Positions 56,191 to 64,000 of a stretch of 64,000 nt of DNA are shown here, in pieces. The notes beneath the pieces are model-generated. The model was not told the origin of the DNA, made no database searches, and worked only from the letters and a program-made list of their open reading frames with translations. The DNA comes from Candidatus Pelagibacter communis (GTDB taxonomy: Bacteria > Pseudomonadota > Alphaproteobacteria > Pelagibacterales > Pelagibacteraceae): NCBI RefSeq assembly GCF_001180225.1, contig NZ_CVST01000058.1:1-64000 (forward strand). The letters run 5' to 3'. How positions within the stretch are numbered: the stretch's first letter is position 1; every line of letters starts with the position of its first letter. The position numbers and the translations under genes are program-made.

Positions 56191-57849
56191 ATGAAAGATG
56201 AATTGTTATTTTGTCCACTAGGTGGATCTGGTGAGATTGGTATGAACATGAATTTGTTTGGTTACGGTCAACCAAGCGATCATAAATGGATAATGGTAGA
56301 CATTGGTGTAACTTTTGCTGATGACACTATACCAGGTGTTGATTTAATTTATCCTGATCCTGGATTCATTGTTGAGAGAAAAGATAACCTGTTGGGTATA
56401 GTTTTAACTCATGCACATGAGGATCACATTGGAGCAATCGCACATTTATGGCCAAAATTAAGATGTAAAATATTTGCTACACCATTTACAGCAGTTTTGA
56501 TTAGAGAAAAGTTTAGAGAAAAACAAATAGATATTACTAGTGATTTACAAATTGTTGAATTAAATGGAACTGTTTCATTAGATCCATTTGAAATTGAATA
56601 TATAACTTTAACTCATTCAATTTTAGAACCCAATGGCTTAAGAATAAAAACTCCAGCTGGTGTAATTTTACATACAGGAGATTGGAAAGTAGATCCCAAT
56701 CCACTTATTGGTGACAATATAAATGAGAAGAGATTAAAAGAAATTGGTGATGAAGGAGTATTAGCAATGATCTGTGACTCTACTAATGTTTTTAGTGCCG
56801 GCAAGTCTGGATCTGAACTTGATGTCAGAAAAAATATGTTAAATGTGATGTCAAGATTGAAAAAGAGAATTATAATTACTTCATTTGCATCAAATGTAGC
56901 AAGAATGGAGACAGCATTTTATTGTGCTGAGCAAACAGGAAGACAAATTTCACTAGTTGGAAGATCGATGCATCGTATTTACAAAGCTGCACGTCAATGT
57001 GGATATTTAAAAAATACAATTGAACCAATTGACCCTCGTGAAGCTAAAAATTTCTCAAGAGAAAAAATAGTTTATCTTTGTACAGGTAGCCAAGGAGAAC
57101 CAATGGGAGCGATGATGAGAATTTCTAGTTATGTACACCCTGATGTTTTTATTGAAAAAGGTGATGCAGTAATATTTTCATCAAAAATTATACCTGGAAA
57201 TGAAAAAAAACTTTATAAATTGCACAATCAACTTGTTAAAGATGGTATAGAAGTGATATCTGAAGAAACTGAATTTGTTCATGTTTCTGGTCATCCAAAT
57301 AGAGAAGATTTAAAAGAAATGTATCAATGGGTAAAACCTAAATGTGTAATACCTGTACATGGTGAACATAGGCACATGATAGAACACATAAATTTTGCAA
57401 AAGAAATGCAAGTTCCATATCCTGTACAAGTAGAAAACGGTGATATAGTTAAGTTATATCCTGGTAATCAGCCTGAAGTTTACGACAAGGCTCCAAGTGG
57501 TCGATTATATTTAGATGGTAATGTAAGTGTTGATCCAGATTCACAGTCAATAAAAGATAGAAAAAATTTGAGTGCTAATGGATATCTTGAAGTAACTTTA
57601 ATGATAACCCCTAAAGGAAATATTCATAACAATCCTGTGCTTTCTTTTCGTGGTTTGCCAGTAGATGATAGAGAAGAATTTGTTTATGGGTTAGAAGAAG
57701 AAATAGAAAAAACTTCTAGAACTTTTAAAATTGGAAGCAAGCAACAAGAACATAATTTAATTGATGCATTGAAAATTGCCTGTAGAAAATTTTCTAAGGA
57801 AAGAACGGGTAAAAAACCTTTCACTAATATTAATTTAGTGAGAATTTAA
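56191..57849 (+). CDS. rnj: Ribonuclease J
   Basis: A 552-aa beta-CASP metallo-beta-lactamase nuclease. Zinc motifs: HAHEDHIGA (about residues 74-82), HTGDWK (about 168-173) and the later HPNRED and VHGEHRH segments of the beta-CASP domain (about 370-392). RNase J has 5'-3' exo- and endonuclease activity on mRNA and rRNA; alphaproteobacteria carry it beside RNase E. Length is normal. The stop shares a base with the DUF1467 start. Confidence 0.93.
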   Translation: MKDELLFCPLGGSGEIGMNMNLFGYGQPSDHKWIMVDIGVTFADDTIPGVDLIYPDPGFIVERKDNLLGIVLTHAHEDHIGAIAHLWPKLRCKIFATPFTAVLIREKFREKQIDITSDLQIVELNGTVSLDPFEIEYITLTHSILEPNGLRIKTPAGVILHTGDWKVDPNPLIGDNINEKRLKEIGDEGVLAMICDSTNVFSAGKSGSELDVRKNMLNVMSRLKKRIIITSFASNVARMETAFYCAEQTGRQISLVGRSMHRIYKAARQCGYLKNTIEPIDPREAKNFSREKIVYLCTGSQGEPMGAMMRISSYVHPDVFIEKGDAVIFSSKIIPGNEKKLYKLHNQLVKDGIEVISEETEFVHVSGHPNREDLKEMYQWVKPKCVIPVHGEHRHMIEHINFAKEMQVPYPVQVENGDIVKLYPGNQPEVYDKAPSGRLYLDGNVSVDPDSQSIKDRKNLSANGYLEVTLMITPKGNIHNNPVLSFRGLPVDDREEFVYGLEEEIEKTSRTFKIGSKQQEHNLIDALKIACRKFSKERTGKKPFTNINLVRI

Positions 57850-58094
57850 TGAGTGTAACTGGTTTAGCAATTATCTATGTAATTATATGGTGGATAGTTT
57901 TCTTTGCTATACTTCCTATTGATGTAAACAGAGCAAAAACAGTAAAAATTGATGGTGAAGATCCAGGGTCACCTGAAAATCCAAAAATGTTGAAAAAATT
58001 CTTATATTGCACTGGTATAACTACTGTAATTTTTATCATTATTTATTTACTAATAAAATTTGAATATTTAAATTTAAGAAATATGATCAGTTAA
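57849..58094 (+). CDS. DUF1467 family membrane protein (81 aa)
   Basis: An 81-aa membrane protein with two spans (about 5-22 and 52-70). The pattern IIWWIVFFAILPIDVN, then GEDPGSPENPKMLKKF, matches DUF1467, which in alphaproteobacteria sits regularly between rnj and proS. Its function is unknown. Its start overlaps the rnj stop (TAATG), and proS follows after 1 base. Confidence 0.9.
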   Translation: MSVTGLAIIYVIIWWIVFFAILPIDVNRAKTVKIDGEDPGSPENPKMLKKFLYCTGITTVIFIIIYLLIKFEYLNLRNMIS

Positions 58095-58095
58095 G

Positions 58096-59430
58096 ATGCT
58101 TTTATCAAATTCATTTATTCCGATATTAAAAAATAATCCTTCTGAAGCAAAAATTAAATCTCATCAATTAATGTTGAGAGTTGGTATGATAAAGCAAGCT
58201 TCCGCAGGAATATACTCATGGTTACCTTTAGGCTTTAAGGTAATGAAAAAAATAGAACAAATTGTTAGAGAAGAGCAAAACAAAATTGGAGCTCAAGAAA
58301 TATTAATGCCAACAATTCAATCTAGTGAGATATGGAAAGAAAGTGGTCGATATGATGATTATGGTGAGGAGATGCTTAGAATAACTGATCGTCAAAATAG
58401 AGAAATGCTTTATGGACCTACCAATGAAGAGCAAGTAACAGAAATTTTTAGATCTTCAATTAAATCTTATAAATCATTACCTCAACTTATGTACCACATA
58501 CAATGGAAATTTAGAGACGAAATAAGACCTAGATTTGGAATAATGAGGGGGAGAGAGTTTTACATGAAAGATGCCTACTCATTCGATGTATCAGATGAAG
58601 AAGCTTTTTTTTCTTATAATAAATTTTTTCTTTCATATTTAAAAACTTTTAAAAGATTAGATCTAACTGCAATACCTATGGCTGCTGACACAGGCCCAAT
58701 TGGAGGAAATTTATCTCATGAATTTATTATCCTAGCAGACACGGGAGAAAGTAAAATTTTTACTGATAAAAGAATTTTTGATTTAAATAGTGACGATACT
58801 CAATTAGAAAAATCTTCGTTACAAGAAATGAGAAAAAAATATGAGCAATTTTATGCTGTGACAGATGAAAAGTTTAACAAAGATGAATTTGAAAAAATAG
58901 TTTCTAAAGAAAATCAATTAATCACAAAAGGTATTGAGGTAGGCCATATATTTTATTTTGGAGACAAATATTCAAAACCTATGAATGCATCAGTAGATTT
59001 ACCAGGTGGAAAAAAAGATTTTGTTAAAATGGGTTCTTATGGAATTGGTGTATCAAGGTTAGTTGGGGCAATAATAGAGGCAAAATATGATGAAAAAAAT
59101 GAAATCATGAAATGGCCATTGTCTGTTGCTCCATATGATATTGCTTTGATACCGATGATAAATAAAAACGATAATTCAGCACTTGTTAAAGCCAATAATA
59201 TTAACAGTGAGTTATTAAAAAATAATATTGATGCTCTTATTGATGATACTGATGAAAATTTTTCATCCAAAATTAAAAAAACGAATTTAATTGGGGCTCC
59301 GTATCAAATTATCATTGGAAAGAAGAGTGATGGTGATTTATTAGAGTTCAAAGAAAAAGGTGGTGAAACTCAAAACTTACCTTTAAGCAAAATTATAGAA
59401 ATTATAAATAAACAAAAAAATTCAATTTGA
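58096..59430 (+). CDS. proS: Prolyl-tRNA synthetase (alphaproteobacterial short type)
   Basis: A 444-aa class II synthetase. Motif 2 is in QWKFRDEIRPRFGIMRGREFYMKDAYSF (near 137-164), TNEE in motif-2 vicinity near 115, and motif 3 is GSYGIGVSRLVGAII. It lacks the large editing insertion of the E. coli enzyme, as is usual in alphaproteobacteria. The C-terminal anticodon-binding domain is complete. Its stop TGA overlaps the TTG start of lolC. Confidence 0.96.
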   Translation: MLLSNSFIPILKNNPSEAKIKSHQLMLRVGMIKQASAGIYSWLPLGFKVMKKIEQIVREEQNKIGAQEILMPTIQSSEIWKESGRYDDYGEEMLRITDRQNREMLYGPTNEEQVTEIFRSSIKSYKSLPQLMYHIQWKFRDEIRPRFGIMRGREFYMKDAYSFDVSDEEAFFSYNKFFLSYLKTFKRLDLTAIPMAADTGPIGGNLSHEFIILADTGESKIFTDKRIFDLNSDDTQLEKSSLQEMRKKYEQFYAVTDEKFNKDEFEKIVSKENQLITKGIEVGHIFYFGDKYSKPMNASVDLPGGKKDFVKMGSYGIGVSRLVGAIIEAKYDEKNEIMKWPLSVAPYDIALIPMINKNDNSALVKANNINSELLKNNIDALIDDTDENFSSKIKKTNLIGAPYQIIIGKKSDGDLLEFKEKGGETQNLPLSKIIEIINKQKNSI

Positions 59431-60656
59431 TTTCTACTTTAGAAAAAGAAATTACTTTAAGATTTTTAAAAGCTAGAAAAAAGGATGGCTTTTTAAATGT
59501 TATTTCAATATTTTCTTTCATCGGAATAAGTCTAGGTGTTGCTGTTCTAATTATTGTTATGTCGGTAATGAATGGTTTTAGAACTGAATTAATTAACAAA
59601 ATTGTAGGATTTAATTCACATATTACTGTTAAACCTTATTCAAATTTAATAGATGAAGATAAAATAAATAATAAACTAAAGTTAATCTCTAAGAATATTA
59701 TTTTTAGTAATTCAGGAGAGGCAATTATTCTAAAAAACAATAATACTAAAGGAATAGTGTTACGAGGCTATAAATACAATGATCTTTTAAATTTAGAGGT
59801 ATTAACAAATGAAAAATTTAAAGGTGAATTAAATCAATTTGATAAAAATTTTATATCAATTGGAAGTGAACTGAGTTTTTCTCTAGATCTTGAAATAGGA
59901 GATGAATTGACTTTAATGTCACCGTCTGGTGTTCAAACAATAATTGGCAGTATGCCAAAACAAAAAACTTTTATAGTTAATTCAATTTTTAACAGTGGTT
60001 TAGCAGAGTTTGATAACAATATTGCATTTATTGAACTTAATATTTTAGAAGAGTTCTTTGGATATGATCCCAACGAAAGAAATTTAGAAATTTATCTGAA
60101 AAATCCAAATAATATTGAATCCCAAAAATTAATAGTAAAACAAGTTTTTGATGATGAGTTTGTTTTTAGTTGGGCAGATATGAATAGTTCATTATTTTCA
60201 GCTTTAAAAGTTGAAAGGAATGTTATGTTTATTATTTTGTCATTAATAATAATTGTTGCTGCATTTAATATTATTTCAGGATTAACTATTTTAGTGAAAA
60301 ACAAAACAAGGGATATTGCTATCTTAAAATCAATAGGAGTATTAAATAAATCAATAATTAAAATATTTTTTTTAGTTGGAGTAATAATAGGTACTTCCGC
60401 AACAATTTTTGGTTTTTTTTTAGGTGTAACTTTTTCTATTTACATTGAAAATTTTAGACAATTTTTAAGTTCAGTTTTCAATATAAGTTTATTTCCTGAA
60501 GAAATATATTTTTTAAGCAAAATGCCTTCTGAAATTAATCTGACATCAATTATTCTAATTTCAGTTTGCTCAATAATTATAACTATTTTAGTATCAATTT
60601 TTCCAGCTTTTAAAGCAGCTAGATTAGATCCAATCAAATCTTTAAAATATGAGTAA
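59427..60656 (+). CDS. lolC: Lipoprotein-releasing ABC transporter permease LolC/E family
   Basis: The 409-aa inner-membrane part of the Lol system, which extracts lipoproteins for transfer to LolA. One N-terminal span (about residues 22-48) precedes a large periplasmic domain and three C-terminal spans (about 268-400). The FtsX-like end reads FPAFKAARLDPIKSLKYE. The start is TTG at 59427, overlapping the proS stop (TTGA). With a single permease here the complex may be a homodimer like LolF. Overlaps lolD by 8 bases. Confidence 0.92.
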   Translation: MISTLEKEITLRFLKARKKDGFLNVISIFSFIGISLGVAVLIIVMSVMNGFRTELINKIVGFNSHITVKPYSNLIDEDKINNKLKLISKNIIFSNSGEAIILKNNNTKGIVLRGYKYNDLLNLEVLTNEKFKGELNQFDKNFISIGSELSFSLDLEIGDELTLMSPSGVQTIIGSMPKQKTFIVNSIFNSGLAEFDNNIAFIELNILEEFFGYDPNERNLEIYLKNPNNIESQKLIVKQVFDDEFVFSWADMNSSLFSALKVERNVMFIILSLIIIVAAFNIISGLTILVKNKTRDIAILKSIGVLNKSIIKIFFLVGVIIGTSATIFGFFLGVTFSIYIENFRQFLSSVFNISLFPEEIYFLSKMPSEINLTSIILISVCSIIITILVSIFPAFKAARLDPIKSLKYE

Positions 60657-61326
60657 GTATTTAGAATTAAAAAGTATATCTAAAAGCTTTGAGACTGAAA
60701 AAAAGATTAAAGTCTTAAAAGGTTTGTCACAAAATTTTGAAAAAGGTAAAATTTATTCGCTCATGGGCCCATCTGGCTCAGGAAAATCAACTTTGTTAAA
60801 TTTAATTTCCTTAATAGACAGACCTTCATCAGGTCAAATTATTTTTAATCAAAATCAAATTAATTTTAATGACACAGAAGAAAATGATATTTTTAGGTCA
60901 AAAAAAATTGGTATTGTTTATCAACAAAATAATCTTCTTCCAGATTTCACTGCTTTAGAAAATATTTACTTAGCATCACTTGCTAACAATAATGATAAAG
61001 AATTAGCAAGTACAAAGGCTAAAAAATTATTAAAAAAAATTGGTCTTTCAAATAGATCAAATCATTTTCCTTCTCAACTTTCAGGTGGTGAGGCTCAAAG
61101 AGTGGCTATAGCTAGAGCTATCGTAAATGATCCTGAAATAATCTTAGCGGATGAGCCAACAGGTAGTTTGGATATGAATACAGCAAAAGAAGTTTTTAAA
61201 CTTTTATATAATCAAAAAAAATCAGATAGATTAATAATATTTGCAACTCACAATAGATTTTTTGCTAATAAGGCAGATTGCCTATTGGAGATGAGAGATG
61301 GTATTATAAAATCATCTAATGTCTGA
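60649..61326 (+). CDS. lolD: Lipoprotein-releasing ABC transporter ATPase LolD
   Basis: The 225-aa ATP-binding partner of LolC. Walker A GPSGSGKST at 40-48, Q-loop VYQQNNLLPDFTALENI, signature LSGGEAQRVAIARA near 140-153, Walker B IILADEPTGSLD and the H-loop FATHNRF are all present. It overlaps lolC and dnaE by 8 bases each, so it sits in the middle of a coupled chain. Confidence 0.95.
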   Translation: MSKYLELKSISKSFETEKKIKVLKGLSQNFEKGKIYSLMGPSGSGKSTLLNLISLIDRPSSGQIIFNQNQINFNDTEENDIFRSKKIGIVYQQNNLLPDFTALENIYLASLANNNDKELASTKAKKLLKKIGLSNRSNHFPSQLSGGEAQRVAIARAIVNDPEIILADEPTGSLDMNTAKEVFKLLYNQKKSDRLIIFATHNRFFANKADCLLEMRDGIIKSSNV

Positions 61327-64000
61327 GTCATTAAATCAAAACTTTAATCATCTAAAAGTCCATACACAATATTCTATATGTGAAGGCGCGGCCAAGATTG
61401 ATGATTTACAAGAATATTGCAAATCAAACAAAATTAAATGTTTAGGAATAAGTGACACTTCTAATTTATGTGGAGCTTTAGAGTTTGCAGAAAAAATTTC
61501 TAAATCAGGAACTCAGCCAATAATAGGCACTCAAATAAATTTTAAGCTAAATGATACAATCGGATTGTTACCTTTATTTGCTTTGAACGAAACAGGCTAT
61601 AAAAATATTATTGAATTGTCCTCCAATTCATATTTAGAAAATGATGAATTAAGTGACCCTCATGTAAATTTTGATGAATTATTAAAAAGTTCTGATGGTG
61701 TTTCAGTTTTTTCAGGTACTGTTTTAGGTCTTTTTGGAAAATTATTTGATAAAGGAAAATTTACGGAAATAAACGAAATTTATTCAAAAATTAAAGAAGT
61801 TTTTGGAGATAGGTTTTATTTAGAAATTCAACGACACAACGACACTAATGAAAATGGGTTTGAAAAATTTAATCTAAAAAAGTCTATAGAACTAGAAATA
61901 CCAATAATTGCTACTAACGAAGTTTTTTATTTATCAAAAGATATGCATGAAGCACATGATGCTTTGATTTGTATTGGTAACAAAACCTATATTAATGAAA
62001 AAAATAGATTAAAATTAAGCGATCAACATTATTTAAAAACTAACTCTGAAATGACAGAGTTATTTGCTGATATACCAGAGGCATTAGAAAACAATTATAA
62101 CTTTCCTTTAAGATGTAATTTTAGACCATTATTCTCTAATCCTATATTGCCAAACATTAGTACTGATAAAGATGGTAATGCAGATGATCTTTTAACTAAA
62201 TATTCTTTAGAAGGACTGCGAGATAAATTTTTAAAAGTTTTTAATGTTAAAGATAGCGAACTTGAAAATGATAAAAATTTTCTTCTTTATAAAGAACGAC
62301 TAGATCATGAACTTTCAATAATTATCAAAATGAAATATTCGAGTTATTTTTTAATTGTATCTGATTATATAAAATGGGCTAAAGAAAATGATATACCAGT
62401 TGGTCCTGGTAGAGGTTCAGGTGCTGGATCATTGGTTGCTTGGTGTATATCAATTACTGATGTTGACCCAATTAAGTTTAATTTAATTTTTGAGAGATTT
62501 TTAAATCCAGACCGAATTTCTATGCCTGATTTTGATATAGATTTTTGTGAGGATAAAAGAGACCTTGTTTTTGAATACTTAACAAAAAAATACAAAGATA
62601 GTGTAGCTCACATAATTACATTTGGTAAACTTAAAGCAAGGATGGTGATCAGAGACGTTGGTAGAGTTATGGGATTACCTTATGGGTTTATTGACAGCAT
62701 ATCAAAAATGATACCTTTTGATCCTTCCAGACCTCAAAATCTAACCCAATGTATAGCTGGAGAACCAAGATTACAAAAACTAATTAATGAAGATACTAGA
62801 GTAAAAAAATTAACAGAATTATCATTAAAATTAGAAGGTCTTAATAGAAACGTCGCTACTCATGCAGCAGGAGTTGTGATTGCAGATAAAAAATTAACAG
62901 AAGTAGTTCCTTTATATAAAGATACTTCTGCAGATTTACTTTTACCTTCAACACAATTTGATATGTATTCAGCTGAAAATGCTGGTTTAATTAAATTTGA
63001 TTTTTTAGGGTTAAAGACATTAACAGTAATAAATAACACTCAAAAATTAGTTAGAAAAAAAGATAAAAAATTTAATATTGAAGAAATAGATTTTGATGAT
63101 CAAAAAGTTTTTGATCTATTATCATCTGGTAAAACAGTAGGCTTATTTCAAATTGAAAGTGCTGGAATGAGAGAAGCTTTGCTTCATATGAAGCCGAATC
63201 ATATTGAAGATATTATTGCACTAGTAGCATTATATAGACCAGGCCCAATGAGTAATATACCAACCTATAACGACTGTAAACATGGAAAGCAAAAACCTGA
63301 TTACTTACACCCATTATTGGAAGATATTTTAAAACCCACATATGGGGTAATTATTTATCAAGAGCAAGTAATGCAGATTGCTCAAAAACTCTCAGGATTT
63401 ACTGCGGGTCAAGCCGATCTTTTAAGAAGAGCAATGGGAAAAAAGAAGAGAGCAGAACTAGAGAAACAAAAACAAGGTTTTATTGCTGGAGCAGTTAAAA
63501 ACGGTATTGCCAAAGATGTTGCAGCTGGAATATTTTTAAAAATCGAACCTTTTGCAGAATATGGTTTTAACAAAAGTCATGCTGCAGCTTATGCAATAAT
63601 TTCTTATCAAACTGCATACTTAAAAACTTATTATCCTAAAGAATTTATTGCTGCATCAATGACTATGGATATTTCTAATCAAAATAAATTAAGTGAGTTT
63701 TATGAAGAATTAAAAAGACTTAATGTTGAAACAATTAGACCTGATATTAATGAATGTTTTGCTGATTTTAGAACTATTGATGGAAAATTTTATTATGCCT
63801 TAGGTGGAATTAAAGCTGTAGGTTATGAGGCAATTTCTAATATTGTTGAAGAAAGAGAGTTAAATGGAAAATTTAAATCTATTAACGACTTTATAAATAG
63901 AGTTAATCCCAAAGATATAAATAAATTACAATTAGAGGGATTAGTAAAAGCAGGAGCTTTTGATAATTTAAACTCAAATAGACAAGCAATCTTTACCTCA
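61319..64000 (+). CDS. dnaE: DNA polymerase III alpha subunit (DnaE), partial, runs off right edge
   Basis: The frame from the ATG at 61319 stays open for 894 codons to the window end. The PHP domain starts HLKVHTQYSICEGAAK, degenerate at the metal residues as in other proteobacterial DnaE proteins. The polymerase core has GPGRGSGAGSLVAW (about 363-376), the catalytic aspartates in PDFDIDF (about 402-408), RPGPMSNIP and YQEQVMQIAQKLSGF. About 270 more residues are expected beyond the edge. The start overlaps lolD by 8 bases. Confidence 0.97.
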   Translation, partial: MSESLNQNFNHLKVHTQYSICEGAAKIDDLQEYCKSNKIKCLGISDTSNLCGALEFAEKISKSGTQPIIGTQINFKLNDTIGLLPLFALNETGYKNIIELSSNSYLENDELSDPHVNFDELLKSSDGVSVFSGTVLGLFGKLFDKGKFTEINEIYSKIKEVFGDRFYLEIQRHNDTNENGFEKFNLKKSIELEIPIIATNEVFYLSKDMHEAHDALICIGNKTYINEKNRLKLSDQHYLKTNSEMTELFADIPEALENNYNFPLRCNFRPLFSNPILPNISTDKDGNADDLLTKYSLEGLRDKFLKVFNVKDSELENDKNFLLYKERLDHELSIIIKMKYSSYFLIVSDYIKWAKENDIPVGPGRGSGAGSLVAWCISITDVDPIKFNLIFERFLNPDRISMPDFDIDFCEDKRDLVFEYLTKKYKDSVAHIITFGKLKARMVIRDVGRVMGLPYGFIDSISKMIPFDPSRPQNLTQCIAGEPRLQKLINEDTRVKKLTELSLKLEGLNRNVATHAAGVVIADKKLTEVVPLYKDTSADLLLPSTQFDMYSAENAGLIKFDFLGLKTLTVINNTQKLVRKKDKKFNIEEIDFDDQKVFDLLSSGKTVGLFQIESAGMREALLHMKPNHIEDIIALVALYRPGPMSNIPTYNDCKHGKQKPDYLHPLLEDILKPTYGVIIYQEQVMQIAQKLSGFTAGQADLLRRAMGKKKRAELEKQKQGFIAGAVKNGIAKDVAAGIFLKIEPFAEYGFNKSHAAAYAIISYQTAYLKTYYPKEFIAASMTMDISNQNKLSEFYEELKRLNVETIRPDINECFADFRTIDGKFYYALGGIKAVGYEAISNIVEERELNGKFKSINDFINRVNPKDINKLQLEGLVKAGAFDNLNSNRQAIFTS

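Noticed and set aside
62365..62595. Reverse 76-aa frame in the right-hand end
   Set aside because: It lies inside the dnaE polymerase core, which is clearly coding on the plus strand.
1..64000. CRISPR arrays, prophage, insertion sequences, rRNA
   Set aside because: No regularly spaced direct repeats, transposase or integrase reading, or rRNA-like sequence was seen.

Overview
The window looks like a piece of a SAR11 (Pelagibacterales, 'Candidatus Pelagibacter'-like) alphaproteobacterial genome. The DNA is strongly AT-rich, genes overlap by 1-8 bases or sit a few bases apart, and proteins are rich in Lys, Ile and Asn. Several features fit this group: an alphaproteobacterial gene order (complete nuoA-N, then birA-coaX-rnj-DUF1467-proS-lolCD-dnaE), a short ProRS, DUF3553, DUF1289 and DUF1467 proteins, an aprMBA cluster of the marine SAR11 type, TRAP transport and sulfonate catabolism. 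The assignment is from content only; no database search was run. I see no phage, insertion sequence, CRISPR array or rRNA.

Layout. 0-8.5 kb: the 5' part of an ABA4-like membrane protein, recX, a cysQ/DUF3553 group, mnmA, a very small basic ORF, metC, an MFS transporter, a pabB-pabA-pabC-like chorismate set and a HIT protein. 8.6-19.2 kb: a sulfur region with aprM-aprB-aprA (APS reductase with membrane anchor), an unrecognised 116-aa protein, a small membrane ORF, a TauE/SafE sulfite-exporter-type protein, a YeiH sulfate-exporter-type protein, suyBA (sulfolactate sulfo-lyase), xsc (sulfoacetaldehyde acetyltransferase) and a FAD oxidoreductase resembling taurine dehydrogenase. 19.2-33.7 kb: a mixed metabolic and transport stretch with a hydratase, EamA and LysE exporters, an M23 peptidase, an SDR, TerC, a GMC oxidoreductase, a TRAP transporter, a frameshifted NCS1 permease, a zinc alcohol dehydrogenase, DUF3047, YbgC, a family-5-type uracil-DNA glycosylase and a histidine phosphatase. 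33.7-34.75 kb: tightly overlapping small genes. 34.75-41 kb: tRNA-Leu, trigger factor (frameshifted), clpP, clpX, lon, tRNA-Val and tRNA-Asp. 41-55 kb: all 14 complex I genes. 55-64 kb: housekeeping genes ending in dnaE, which runs off the right edge.

How the genes work together. In the sulfur region two enzymes release sulfite from C2/C3 sulfonates: Xsc from sulfoacetaldehyde, giving acetyl phosphate, and SuyAB from sulfolactate, giving pyruvate. AprBA-AprM can oxidise sulfite to APS and feed electrons to the membrane. TauE-type and YeiH-type proteins can export sulfite or sulfate. suyAB and xsc diverge from a 116-bp gap in which the two candidate promoters share the same -35 bases. The quality-control set (tig-clpP-clpX-lon) and complex I are ordinary operons.

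Points for a second look: a 40-base nested hairpin that places the ATG of the FAD oxidoreductase exactly in its 3-base loop; single-base insertions in homopolymers that break trigger factor (A9) and the NCS1 permease (T7); a SlyD-like His/Asp tail on trigger factor; an Ala in place of the PabB catalytic Lys; and a set of small ORFs, several of them translationally coupled, that were found only by reading the gaps between genes.
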